64,000 nt of DNA from assembly GCA_964441755.1 (NCBI GenBank), contig CAYTVG010000001.1:124001-188000 (forward strand), given 5' to 3'. The translations under genes were made by a program, and so were the position numbers. Positions 1 through 7,902 of this stretch are shown piece after piece. The notes beneath the pieces were generated by a model, which worked only from the letters and a program-made list of their open reading frames with translations, had not been told where the DNA came from and made no database searches. Numbering within the stretch: position 1 is the first letter of the stretch; each line of letters opens with the position of its first letter. This stretch comes from JAUMBM01 sp964441755. GTDB taxonomy: Bacteria; Bacteroidota; Bacteroidia; Chitinophagales; Saprospiraceae.

Positions 1-1080
1 ATTAAATTCCCGGGATAATCTTTCCTGAACAATATCGAGGTGCAACATTCCCAGAAAACCGCATCGGAAGCCGAAGCCCAGCGCCACTGAGGACTCCGGC
101 TCGAACACAAGGCTTGCATCGTTGAGCTGCAATTTTTCCAAACTATCACGCAAATCCTCAAAATCATCATTATCTATTGGAAAAATCCCCGCAAAGACCA
201 TGGGTTTTACATCCTCAAAGCCCTTGATAGGGTCTGCACTGGGTCTGTTGGCCAGCGTTATGGTATCCCCGACTTTAATTTCTTTGGACTGTTTTATGCC
301 TGTGACTATATAGCCCACGTTCCCTGTTGACAGTTCCGGCTTAGCCTGGTAGTCAAGTTTGAGAACACCAATTTCATCGGCCGTATACTCTCCCCCGGTA
401 TTCATAAACCGAACCTTATCACCCTTTTTGAGCACGCCGTTGATAATCCTTATATTAGCAATTGCTCCGCGGAATGAATTGAAAATAGAGTCAAAAATCA
501 GTGCCTGAAGCGGTGCATCGGGATTCCCTTTGGGTGCAGGGATTCTAGAAACAATGGCATCCAGTATTTTATCAATCCCTAATCCTGTTTTCCCACTTGC
601 CAAAACAATGTCATCCACATCACAGCCGATGAGATCTATTACCTGCTCAGACACTTCTTCAACCATGGCGCTCTCCATATCCACTTTATTGAGGATAGGA
701 ATAATTGTCAGGTCATGTTCTATTGCAAGATACAGATTGCTAATCGTCTGTGCCTGTATTCCCTGGCTCGCATCTACCAACAGCAGAGCTCCTTCGCAGG
801 CTGCAATAGACCTCGATACTTCGTAGGAAAAATCTACATGACCAGGTGTGTCGATCAGGTTAAGGATATACTCCTGTCCGTCAGTATGCTTATAGTTTAG
901 CTGTATCGCATGGCTCTTAATTGTAATACCCCTCTCCCGTTCAAGATCCATATCATCCAGTGTCTGTTCTCTTAGATCCCTGTCTGATACCGTACGGGTT
1001 ACTTGTAACAGGCGATCAGACAAAGTACTTTTGCCATGATCAATATGTGCGATGACGCAGAAATTTCTGATATTTTTCAT
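1..1080 (-). CDS. lepA: Elongation factor 4 (LepA), N-terminal 360 residues, cut by window edge
   Basis: Translational GTPase that back-translocates stalled ribosomes; cytoplasmic. The minus-strand frame opens at the ATG complementary to 1078-1080 and runs without a stop to base 1, so the C-terminal part (roughly 240 residues in the family) lies outside. The G motifs are readable: AHIDHGKST (P loop, about residues 10-18), ERERGITI (switch I), DTPGHVDF (G3) and NKVD (G4). The extended reading GITIKSHAIQLNY is the LepA/EF-G type. A perfect TAnnTTTG box (RC of 1086-1093) ends only five bases before the ATG, so the mRNA may be leaderless. It is followed upstream by a 700-base gap, so it is probably its own transcription unit. 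The identification is firm. Confidence 0.97.
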   Translation of the reverse strand, partial: MKNIRNFCVIAHIDHGKSTLSDRLLQVTRTVSDRDLREQTLDDMDLERERGITIKSHAIQLNYKHTDGQEYILNLIDTPGHVDFSYEVSRSIAACEGALLLVDASQGIQAQTISNLYLAIEHDLTIIPILNKVDMESAMVEEVSEQVIDLIGCDVDDIVLASGKTGLGIDKILDAIVSRIPAPKGNPDAPLQALIFDSIFNSFRGAIANIRIINGVLKKGDKVRFMNTGGEYTADEIGVLKLDYQAKPELSTGNVGYIVTGIKQSKEIKVGDTITLANRPSADPIKGFEDVKPMVFAGIFPIDNDDFEDLRDSLEKLQLNDASLVFEPESSVALGFGFRCGFLGMLHLDIVQERLSREFN

Positions 1081-1085
1081 AACTA

Positions 1086-1093
1086 CAAATGTA
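1086..1093 (-). promoter_or_regulatory. Candidate -7 promoter box of lepA
   Basis: The minus strand reads TACATTTG, an exact match to the Bacteroidota -7 consensus TAnnTTTG, five bases upstream of the lepA ATG. No clear TTG element is visible at -33. If used, transcription would start at or next to the start codon. Confidence 0.45.
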
Positions 1094-1431
1094 ATGAAGT
1101 TGACCCGATCTTACTAGTTTGCCATTATGCTTAATTTGTTGCTCAGTGCACAGAAAAACACCGTGTGCCTATGCATCCGGCAATCCACATTTCATATAAG
1201 ACAACTAAATCGTAAAAGTTCACTTATTTTCAGGCAGGCTTATTCGCCATTGTTGAAAAAAACAAACTTTTCAAAAGAAAAAAAGACATAAAAGCCAAAT
1301 AACCAAAATTACATTTGGCCGTATGGCAATCTTTATGTTTATTTGTACCGACTGAAGCATTTAAATGAGAATCGATTGAAACTCATGGCTTCTATTTGGT
1401 TGTCATTTGGTTTTTTGGGGTTATTAATATG

Positions 1432-1467
1432 AAAAGAGACAAGCAGCACCTGCTTCGTCTCTTTTTT
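1432..1467. terminator. Strong bidirectional hairpin with T tract
   Basis: Left arm 1432-1446 (AAAAGAGACAAGCAG) pairs with 1450-1465 across a CAC loop with one bulged C at 1456; a run of six T ends it on the plus strand and a T run also follows on the minus strand. It reads as an intrinsic terminator in either direction. It lies 315 bases beyond the end of rpmH and 350 bases upstream of lepA, so which transcript it stops is unclear. Confidence 0.6.
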
Positions 1468-1711
1468 AATTTCCTCCTGTTTCCCTTTGCAACGACGTCC
1501 ACAGCTATGCATCACTGTGTATTTTCGATTACGCTCTGGCTAGTTTCTGCACTCTTCGTACTGTGGTCTTATAAGAATTACAACTCCTCGCAACGTAAGA
1601 AGCTGTTAGGAAGCGCCTCATTTTTCCCTAAACTTAAGATTCACCAACACGTTTTTTTACGAAGATTTTGAATGAACCTATATCGAATACCGATTTCGTA
1701 CAAACAAAATT

Positions 1712-1744
1712 AGTCGGCCGGTTAACAAAATAACCAGGCCGACT
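1712..1744 (-). terminator. Hairpin downstream of rpmH
   Basis: AGTCGGCCGGTTA (1712-1724) pairs with TAACC-A-GGCCGACT (1731-1744) with one bulged A and a six-base loop. On the minus strand the stem is followed by AATTTTG. It starts 35 bases after the rpmH stop codon, the position expected of an rpmH terminator. Confidence 0.65.
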
Positions 1745-1779
1745 TACTATCGTTTAGTCAGTTTCCTATCTACGACAGG

Positions 1780-1935
1780 TTACTTAACGTGCTTTTCGTC
1801 GCTAACTGTCAACTTATAGCGGCCTCTGGCGCGGCGACGTGCCAAGACCTTGCGGCCATTTTTCGTGCTCATACGAGAACGGAAGCCATGCTTGTTAGCA
1901 CGCTTTCTCTTTGATGGTTGAAAAGTTCTTTTCAT
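1780..1935 (-). CDS. rpmH: 50S ribosomal protein L34
   Basis: Structural protein of the large ribosomal subunit. The 51-residue product begins MKRTFQPSKRKRANKHGFRS and continues with the family pattern RMSTKNGRKVLARRRARGR, ending in an acidic/basic tail of about ten residues (LTVSDEKHVK). It is very rich in Lys/Arg, as expected for L34, which is 44-52 residues long. The start is the ATG complementary to 1933-1935 and the stop is at 1780-1782. It has its own consensus promoter (1992-2022) and terminator (1712-1744), so it is monocistronic here. rpmH sits beside dnaA/oriC in many bacteria, but no DnaA boxes or dnaA are visible near it here. Confidence 0.97.
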   Translation of the reverse strand: MKRTFQPSKRKRANKHGFRSRMSTKNGRKVLARRRARGRYKLTVSDEKHVK

Positions 1936-1991
1936 GATTTCTATACTTTAATGCCCGTGGTTGCCAGAGCATACGTTTTTCAAAAGTCGTG

Positions 1992-2022
1992 CAAAGGTAC
2001 TTATAGCAACTTATATTTGCAA
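1992..2022 (-). promoter_or_regulatory. Consensus promoter of rpmH
   Basis: On the minus strand TTG (2022-2020), a 20-base spacer, then TACCTTTG (1999-1992). Both elements match the Bacteroidota primary-sigma consensus (TTG/TTTG and TAnnTTTG). The predicted start is near 1986, giving a leader of about 50 bases before the rpmH ATG. Confidence 0.7.
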
Positions 2023-2108
2023 GCCCCGTTGATTAATAATTTCCTCGTATGTCAGGAATAAATAGATACCGACTGCCGATACGAATAATAAGATATAATG
2101 ATTTCTGG

Positions 2109-2675
2109 TTAAACCGTCATTATGTCCTTCTCTTTAAGATCAATCAGGCCATCGATTCGAGTTGTGAATTTGTTGGTCAGTTGCTGAATATCTTCTTCTT
2201 TTTTCTTACCAATATCCTCAGCCAACCCATTTTTCACTGCCTTCCTGATCTGCTCCATTCCATCCCGGCGCGCATTTCGAACACTGACCTTAGCTTCCTC
2301 TCCCAAAGCTGTAGCCCTTTTCACAAGATCCCTTCGACGTTCCTCCGTCAACATTGGTATGGACAAACGAACCATCTCACCATCATTCATGGGTGTGATG
2401 CCGAGATTTGCTTCGAAGATAGCTTTTTCTATAGGCCCCAACATTGTTTTTTCCCAGGGCTTGATTGTCAACGTACGTGCATCCGAAGCGGCAACATTTG
2501 CTACTTGTTGCAAAGGAGTTGGTGAACCATAATATGACACCATCAAACCGTCAAGCATGGTCGGGGAAGCCTTGCCTGTGCGTACTTTAGTTAACTCATA
2601 CGTTAAGTGCTCGATTGCATGCTCCATTTGACTGGCAGCTTTAGAGACAATTCCTTCTACTTCTTCCGGTAACAT
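2109..2675 (-). CDS. frr: Ribosome recycling factor
   Basis: Splits the post-termination ribosome together with EF-G. The product has 188 residues, against about 185 for the family. Family marks include LTKVRTGKASPTMLDGL (about 28-44), YYGSPTPLQQVANV, and the basic segment RRRDLVKRATALGEEAKVSV followed by RNARRDGMEQIRKAVKNG. It ends with the usual DLKEKDIMTV tail. The ATG complementary to 2673-2675 gives MLPEEVEGI and sits about 60 bases downstream of a consensus promoter. The neighbour downstream is rpmH, separated by its own promoter, so frr is probably transcribed alone or reads through into rpmH. Confidence 0.96.
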   Translation of the reverse strand: MLPEEVEGIVSKAASQMEHAIEHLTYELTKVRTGKASPTMLDGLMVSYYGSPTPLQQVANVAASDARTLTIKPWEKTMLGPIEKAIFEANLGITPMNDGEMVRLSIPMLTEERRRDLVKRATALGEEAKVSVRNARRDGMEQIRKAVKNGLAEDIGKKKEEDIQQLTNKFTTRIDGLIDLKEKDIMTV

Positions 2676-2734
2676 AGTTGTTATTCTTCGTTAGTTATTC
2701 GCGATTGTTACAACAAGCATTTTGGAACGGCGCT

Positions 2735-2767
2735 GCAAAAGTACGTCGATTTTATTTATAATGCAAA
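2735..2767 (-). promoter_or_regulatory. Consensus promoter of frr
   Basis: On the minus strand TTTG (2767-2764), a 21-base spacer, then TACTTTTG (2742-2735), an exact TAnnTTTG. The predicted transcript start is about 55 bases before the frr ATG. Confidence 0.65.
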
Positions 2768-2827
2768 ACAGCTGTCGACTAGCGTGACAGCTGTTTTGAT
2801 GCTTAGTAAGCCTTTATACGACGCTTT

Positions 2828-3529
2828 TTAATCATTGTTAGACATCCCCAGGTACCGCAGAACAAAATACAGCAGAATAGCCAATGATGACAATGCTGCT
2901 GATACGTAGGTCATGGCTGCCCAATGCAAGGCGTCCTTAGCACCGTCATATTCGCGACCTTTCGCGTAATGGCTACTATCCAACCAAGCAAGTGCTCTGC
3001 GACTTGCGTCGAATTCCACCGGAAGCGTTACGAAACTAAACAAGGTAGTGATACCAAAAACAGCGATAGTTATCAACAGCAGGGTTGTGCCCCCCTGAAC
3101 GCCAAAGACACCCAACGCAAAAAGAAGCAAATACTGTTGTGCCTGAGAAGCAATCTGTACAACAGGCACCATTGCAGAGCGCATACGCAGCCAGGCGTAG
3201 GCCTGCGCGTGTTGCACAGCATGGCCACACTCGTGCGCTGCCACTGCTGCTGCTGCGATATTACGCCCGTGATATACGTCCGGACTCAGACTGACTGTTT
3301 TGGTCAGTGGATTGTAATGGTCTGTGAGAACGCCTTCTCCCAGCACGATTTGTACGTCTCTGATATTGAAGTGGCTAAGCATAGCCTCAGCTACCTCTTT
3401 ACCCGAGGCGCCGTTACGCAAGGGCTCCTGACTGTAGTGGGAAAATTTTGATCTTAATCGCTGGCTCAGGAGCATGCCGATCACAGAAAAAATGACTGTG
3501 ATAACTATATAGCCCATGTAAGCACCCAT
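2828..3529 (-). CDS. Membrane-bound zinc metallopeptidase, YugP/Zn_peptidase_2 family
   Basis: A 233-residue integral membrane protein of the YugP family (Pfam Zn_peptidase_2), predicted neutral zinc peptidases of unknown substrate. It begins with a hydrophobic segment (about 5-22). The zinc site HECGH lies at residues 99-103 within AAHECGHAVQHA, and FVTLPVEFDASRRAL follows two central membrane segments (about 130-170) and contains the Glu expected as third ligand. A last membrane helix lies near the C-terminus. It starts 12 bases after the serS stop on the same strand, so the two are probably cotranscribed. An alternative start is Met5. The family call is good; the role is unknown. Confidence 0.88.
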   Translation of the reverse strand: MGAYMGYIVITVIFSVIGMLLSQRLRSKFSHYSQEPLRNGASGKEVAEAMLSHFNIRDVQIVLGEGVLTDHYNPLTKTVSLSPDVYHGRNIAAAAVAAHECGHAVQHAQAYAWLRMRSAMVPVVQIASQAQQYLLLFALGVFGVQGGTTLLLITIAVFGITTLFSFVTLPVEFDASRRALAWLDSSHYAKGREYDGAKDALHWAAMTYVSAALSSLAILLYFVLRYLGMSNND

Positions 3530-3541
3530 ATTAATGTTGTT

Positions 3542-4825
3542 TTAATCAATTATTGCAAAACCCGTGTATGGTCTCAACACCTCAGGAATAACAATTCCAT
3601 CGGGCGTTTGGTTGTTTTCCAATAGCGCGGCAACAATTCTTGCCAAAGCCAATGCACTACCGTTAAGTGTGTGAGCGAGACGTGTACCCTTATTCTCCTT
3701 ATCCCGGTAGCGAAGTTTCAGCCGATTCGCCTGAAAAGTTTCGAAATTGGACACAGAGCTTACTTCAAGCCAGCGTTTTTGAGCTGCAGAATAAACCTCG
3801 AAATCAAAAGTCAAGGCTGAGGTAAAACTCATATCGCCTCCACAAAGGCGCAATATCCGGAATGGCAGATTAAGTTTATCTAGCAACCCCTCTACATGCA
3901 GCAGCATTTCTGAAAGAGCATCATAAGAACGATCCGGATGCTCTATTCGCACTATTTCAACTTTATCAAATTGATGCACGCGATTGAGTCCACGCACGTG
4001 AGCTCCATAAGAGCCCGCCTCCCGCCTGAAACAAGGAGTATAGCCTGTCATTTTTATTGGAAAATCGCTTTCATCGAGGATAACATCTCTGTAAACATTT
4101 GTAACAGGGACTTCTGCCGTTGGTATTAGGTACAAATCATCGACAGTTGCGTGGTACATTTGCCCATCTTTGTCAGGCAACTGCCCTGTAGCACGAGCTG
4201 ACTCCGCATTTACCAACAGCGGAGGCAGTATCTCTTCATAACCAGCACCAGTAGCTTCATCCAAGAAAAATGCGATAAGTGCCCGTTGCAGGCGTGCTCC
4301 TTTTCCCCTGTAGACAGGCCAGCCGGCTCCTGTGAGTTTTACACCCAACTCTAAGTCAAACAATTTATATTTTTGAGCAAGTTCCCAATGGGGCAGCGCT
4401 TTCTCATCCATCTCCGGCAATGCGTGCGGCCATGCCTTATACACTTCATTCTCGTCTGCACTACTACCCACAGGAACTGAAGAATGCGGCAAATTGGGCA
4501 AACGTATCAATAAATCCTCAATAGAAGCTTTAGCTGCTTCCATCCTATTTTCCAGAATAACCGCCTTCTCTTTCAAATCAGCCACCTGTTGGCGCATTTT
4601 CTCCGCTTCATCTTTTTTCTGCTGCTTCATCAAATCGCCAATCTCCTTTGACAGTCGGTTGCGATCTGCCAAAATTCCGTCCAGCTCCGTCTGTGTTGCT
4701 TTCCGCAGGTCATCATGCGCAAGGATTTCATCAACCATTGCAAGTATGGTAACGTCTGCATTTTTGCGTTTGAGTCCCTGCAGCACCCTGTCTTTTTGCT
4801 CCCTGAGCAAATTTATCTCCAACAT
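3542..4825 (-). CDS. serS: Seryl-tRNA synthetase
   Basis: Class II aminoacyl-tRNA synthetase that charges tRNA-Ser (and tRNA-Sec where present). I place the start at the ATG complementary to 4823-4825, giving MLEINLLREQKDRVLQGL and 427 residues, the family length; the frame stays open 33 codons further upstream but that part does not look like SerRS. The N-terminal coiled-coil arm covers about residues 28-105. Motif 2 is seen in CFRREAGSYGAHVRGLNRVHQF and motif 3 in LNGSALALARIVAALLENNQ. A YugP-type peptidase follows 12 bases downstream. The leader contains a run of nine G (4890-4898) and a foldable segment at 4950-4999. Confidence 0.97.
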   Translation of the reverse strand: MLEINLLREQKDRVLQGLKRKNADVTILAMVDEILAHDDLRKATQTELDGILADRNRLSKEIGDLMKQQKKDEAEKMRQQVADLKEKAVILENRMEAAKASIEDLLIRLPNLPHSSVPVGSSADENEVYKAWPHALPEMDEKALPHWELAQKYKLFDLELGVKLTGAGWPVYRGKGARLQRALIAFFLDEATGAGYEEILPPLLVNAESARATGQLPDKDGQMYHATVDDLYLIPTAEVPVTNVYRDVILDESDFPIKMTGYTPCFRREAGSYGAHVRGLNRVHQFDKVEIVRIEHPDRSYDALSEMLLHVEGLLDKLNLPFRILRLCGGDMSFTSALTFDFEVYSAAQKRWLEVSSVSNFETFQANRLKLRYRDKENKGTRLAHTLNGSALALARIVAALLENNQTPDGIVIPEVLRPYTGFAIID

Positions 4826-4949
4826 AACAAGCTGATTAACATATTTTAATAATAAAAAATAGCGTTTAGGATTCCTCTTCACCCCACCTGGGGGGGGGAT
4901 CTGAGAAATTTGGGCTGAGTACATGTTAAGGATACTCTACAGACCCCAA

Positions 4950-4999
4950 GCGGCACTCTTCCCGCAGGGTTTTTCCTCGTTGTAACCCCGTAGCACCGC
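4950..4999 (-). other. Foldable element in the serS leader
   Basis: On the plus strand GCGGCACT (4950-4957) can pair with AGCACCGC (4992-4999), eight pairs with two G-U in RNA, enclosing AGGGTT (4966-4971) paired with AACCCC (4984-4989). It lies in the predicted serS 5' leader, about 125 bases before the ATG. It does not resemble a T-box. Function unknown. Confidence 0.3.
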
Positions 5000-5153
5000 C
5001 TAATCCTCCTTTAGACACAAAACCGCGCGAGAACACCCTTTCTTTTGACTGCGGCAAAAATTTCCAAATGCGCTTCAAGGATTCCTGGATTTATACGGGC
5101 AGCAGAATTGCGCTAGAATTGTCAGACAACAACCCGACGAAAAGTAATTTTTG

Positions 5154-5161
5154 CAAAGATA
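5154..5161 (-). promoter_or_regulatory. Candidate -7 box for serS
   Basis: The minus strand reads TATCTTTG, an exact TAnnTTTG. A TTTG on the same strand lies at 5180-5177 but the 15-base spacer is short. It would give a serS leader of about 320 bases. Confidence 0.4.
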
Positions 5162-5185
5162 TATACTTGTTAATTACAAAATACG

Positions 5186-5193
5186 TATTTTTG
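5186..5193 (+). promoter_or_regulatory. Candidate distal -7 box for rho
   Basis: TATTTTTG, an exact TAnnTTTG, back to back with the serS box. A TTG lies at 5167-5169, a short spacer. It would give a rho leader of about 860 bases. Confidence 0.3.
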
Positions 5194-5521
5194 CGCTACC
5201 GAAAGTCACAAACAGCACAACTACGGTATGCTCCTTTCCGTCTGACGCTGTTTTTTCACCTCGCTTACTTTTCTCTGTCTGTCCCGCACTCTTTCTCATA
5301 TAGTGGGATTGTCACTGCTAAGAAAAAAGTTATGGTTACGTCAGGTTTAGGGGCTCTGTGGTTGGTATTTTCCTTACGTGATGTTTTGTGTGTTGATTTC
5401 AAAAGCTGGATTCATCCTAGTATTAGGCCTGAAATTTAGTAAGCTGCGGTGTGATTCCGCAAAGTGCATTCCTATTTACTGCGTCGATTTATACTCTACC
5501 GACCGTTAAGATCGACTGTAC

Positions 5522-5552
5522 TTTGCTTTCCTTCTCGTGAAGCTTATTTTTG
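5522..5552 (+). promoter_or_regulatory. Consensus promoter of rho
   Basis: TTTG (5522-5525), a 19-base spacer, then TATTTTTG (5545-5552). Both elements and the spacing match the Bacteroidota consensus. The predicted start near 5558 gives a leader of about 500 bases before the rho ATG. Confidence 0.6.
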
Positions 5553-5830
5553 ATAGGTTGTGCGCTGAGTAGTGTTTTGTTCATGTTTCGGCCATGTCAG
5601 TTGTGCACTTCTTCCCGGAGTTTTGTTCACGATAGTCCCCGAAATCCATCCGCAACCGAACAACTGTCCGCACAAGGGTGTATTCTCAGTAGCGCTATCC
5701 CTCCACCCCTATTAATCAATTCCTGAACCCATAGCTGTTGACTCAGTTTCGCAACAGCTCATGCCCCAATCAAGGTCATTATAACTTCAAAATCATGTAA
5801 ACCAAATAAAAGATAAACTACACGGCCACC

Positions 5831-5878
5831 TGCCTGCTTCCACAGTTCACCTCATCTCATCTTTTCCATCATCTGCAC
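5831..5878 (+). promoter_or_regulatory. C-rich, G-poor segment in the rho leader (rut-like)
   Basis: In these 48 bases I count 19 C and 4 G, with little chance to fold. Such C-over-G, unstructured RNA is what Rho binds in other bacteria. In the leader of rho itself it suggests autogenous attenuation. A second pyrimidine-rich stretch at about 5229-5300 would be included only from the distal promoter. Confidence 0.35.
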
Positions 5879-6056
5879 ATGTGCTTAAAGGCACGTCAAG
5901 CACGGATTGTCAAGAAACTGCCGGGGGTGTTTGTACAGTTTGCAGAAAGTGCTTTCTTCTTGTTTTATTGCTAAATACAATTATTACCATCCTCACGAAC
6001 TCTCCCTCTGCCGTAGTAAGGCATCGAGTTTTTGTAACACTATTTTCCAAACGCTT

Positions 6057-7895
6057 ATGTACGATATCTCTCAGTTGAATGAAATGCTTGTGCCGGAACT
6101 CCGAGAACTAGCCGAACAAATTGGCATTGCTGGTTTCAAACGAATGAACAAGCAGGAACTGGTACTCAAAATACTTGACCAGCAGGCTATCGATGGTGCC
6201 ACTTCAAAAAACCCTTCTTCGCCTGAAAGTTCCAATTCTTCCGCTGAAAACGAGGCTCCCAGACTCGAAAAAATAATGCGCCGCCACGAAGGTTTTTCCC
6301 AGCCGGATACTTCAATTCCGGAGGGAGAAGATCGACCGAGGCGAGCTCGAAAGGCTATTCTGCCAGATGCCGATGTACCTGCCGACGATCCCACGCCTCC
6401 TCCCCCCAAGTCTACTGAAATCAGGGAACCACACAAACGTCATGCATCTCCTGAACCTATTGCGAGGCCGATTCGCCCAGAATCCCCTGAAAGACAAGAT
6501 CGTATGGATCGACCTGACAGAGATCGCCTCAACAGAAATGACCGTATGGACAGGGAAAGGCAGGAGCGCCCAGATCGGCAGGAGAGGCAGGAGCGTATGG
6601 ATCGCGACAGAATGGGCGGAAGACCCGAAAGAAACGATCGTATGGAGCGTGACCGCCGTGACCGGCAGCCTATTCGCCAGCAGCGTCCCCCGCACGAGTC
6701 GGGTATTCACCCAGAAGATATGCCCTCGCCACCCCAGGAGAAAAAGCCTGAGATCGAAAAATTCAATATTGATCTCGACGGAATTATCGAAGGAGAGGGA
6801 GTTCTCGAAATGATGTCTGATGGTTATGGTTTTTTGCGCTCTGCCGATTACAACTACCTGACATCGCCTGATGATATTTATGTATCGCCTTCCCAGATCA
6901 AACTCTTTGGCCTGCGCACTGGTGACACCGTAAAGGGTGCAATCCGCCCTCCCAAAGAGGGAGAAAAATATTTTGCGCTGCTGAAGGTATCTAAAATCAA
7001 TGGACTCGATCCGGCAGACGTTAGAGATCGTGTACCTTTCGACTACCTGACGCCACTTTTCCCAACTGAAAAATTCCGCTTAACCTCCTCTCCTACAGGC
7101 CGCGATTTTGGCAATCGCCTCATAGATTTGTTTACACCCATAGGTAAAGGTCAGCGCGGTCTAATCGTTGCACAGCCTAAGTCAGGCAAAACTGTGCTCC
7201 TCAAGGATATCGCCAACGCTATCGCCCGCAATCACCCGGAGTGTTATCTCATTGTGTTACTTGTCGATGAGCGCCCTGAAGAAGTGACGGATATGAAGCG
7301 GAGTGTTAAAGCCGAAGTTATCTCTTCAACCTTCGACGAGCCGGCAGAAAACCACGTACGTGTGGCCGGTGTTGTACTCGAAAAAGCCAAGCGTTTGGTT
7401 GAAAGCGGCCATGATGTGTGCATAATGCTTGATTCCATAACGCGACTGGCGCGCGCTTACAATACCGTGGCTCCTGCCAGCGGCAAGGTCCTCTCTGGTG
7501 GTGTTGAGGCAAATGCTCTTCAGAAACCAAAGAAATTTTTTGGTGCTGCCCGTAATATTGAAGGTGGAGGTTCTTTGACAATTCTGGCTACCGCACTCAT
7601 TGAAACTGGTTCTAAGATGGATCAAGTCATTTTTGAGGAATTCAAGGGCACTGGTAATATGGAACTGCAACTCGACCGCACGCTTGCCAACAAGCGACTT
7701 TATCCCGCGGTGGATCTTACTCGCTCCAGTACCCGGCGCGATGATCTGCTACTTGATCGGGAAAGCCTCCAGCGGATGTTCGTGCTTCGTAACCACCTCA
7801 ATGATATGAAACCGGATGAGGCCATGGAGTTTTTGCTAAAACAAATGCAACACACTACCAGCAACGCAGAATTTCTGGCTGGTATGAACGGATAG
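6057..7895 (+). CDS. rho: Transcription termination factor Rho with long charged disordered insert
   Basis: Hexameric RNA-dependent ATPase that ends transcription. The ATG at 6057 gives MYDISQLNEM and 612 residues, against about 420 in E. coli. Domains: Rho_N SAP-like helices (1-43); a low-complexity insert (about 45-235), Pro-rich then a tract of alternating Arg with Asp/Glu (146-205); the cold-shock RNA-binding domain (about 246-312, with SDGYGFLRS); and the RecA-type motor with Walker A VAQPKSGKT (371-379) and Walker B CIMLDSITRLARAYN. Inserts of this kind are known in Bacteroidota Rho and were reported to drive condensate formation in Bacteroides thetaiotaomicron. A long leader and a perfect 17-bp hairpin follow and precede it. 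The frame is open 50 codons upstream of this ATG, but that part lacks Rho features. Confidence 0.97.
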   Translation: MYDISQLNEMLVPELRELAEQIGIAGFKRMNKQELVLKILDQQAIDGATSKNPSSPESSNSSAENEAPRLEKIMRRHEGFSQPDTSIPEGEDRPRRARKAILPDADVPADDPTPPPPKSTEIREPHKRHASPEPIARPIRPESPERQDRMDRPDRDRLNRNDRMDRERQERPDRQERQERMDRDRMGGRPERNDRMERDRRDRQPIRQQRPPHESGIHPEDMPSPPQEKKPEIEKFNIDLDGIIEGEGVLEMMSDGYGFLRSADYNYLTSPDDIYVSPSQIKLFGLRTGDTVKGAIRPPKEGEKYFALLKVSKINGLDPADVRDRVPFDYLTPLFPTEKFRLTSSPTGRDFGNRLIDLFTPIGKGQRGLIVAQPKSGKTVLLKDIANAIARNHPECYLIVLLVDERPEEVTDMKRSVKAEVISSTFDEPAENHVRVAGVVLEKAKRLVESGHDVCIMLDSITRLARAYNTVAPASGKVLSGGVEANALQKPKKFFGAARNIEGGGSLTILATALIETGSKMDQVIFEEFKGTGNMELQLDRTLANKRLYPAVDLTRSSTRRDDLLLDRESLQRMFVLRNHLNDMKPDEAMEFLLKQMQHTTSNAEFLAGMNG

Positions 7896-7902
7896 CCTTT
7901 CG

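Larger units (their letters stand above)
1094..1779. other. Intergenic region lepA-rpmH with three hairpins
   Basis: About 690 bases without a convincing gene. It is AT-rich near 1240-1440 and holds three inverted repeats: GCCAAAT/ATTTGGC at 1294-1300 and 1313-1319, a near-perfect 15-bp hairpin at 1432-1465, and the hairpin just after rpmH at 1712-1744. An open frame at 1396-1671 would give 91 residues but contains the hairpin and shows no family features, so I do not call it. Confidence 0.6.
4826..6056. other. Divergent serS-rho intergenic region
   Basis: About 1.2 kb between divergent serS and rho without a convincing gene. It holds a minus-strand promoter box (5154-5161), two plus-strand promoter candidates (5186-5193, 5522-5552), a foldable segment in the serS leader (4950-4999), nine G in a row at 4890-4898 (plus strand), and pyrimidine-rich, G-poor stretches on the plus strand at about 5229-5300 and 5831-5878. 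An open frame at 5068-5439 has no family features and I do not call it. Confidence 0.6.

Noticed and set aside
1396..1671. Open frame of 91 codons between lepA and rpmH
   Set aside because: It contains the strong hairpin at 1432-1467, shows no known domain and has an unlikely residue composition.
1780..2700. Replication origin near rpmH
   Set aside because: No DnaA boxes or dnaA gene near rpmH; the cluster at 61.5-61.9 kb is far better.
4826..5161. T-box riboswitch in front of serS
   Set aside because: I see no T-box core or antiterminator sequence, and T-boxes are not known as a rule in this phylum.
5068..5439. Open frame of 123 codons upstream of rho
   Set aside because: It lies in the pyrimidine-rich leader with no domain or start signal.
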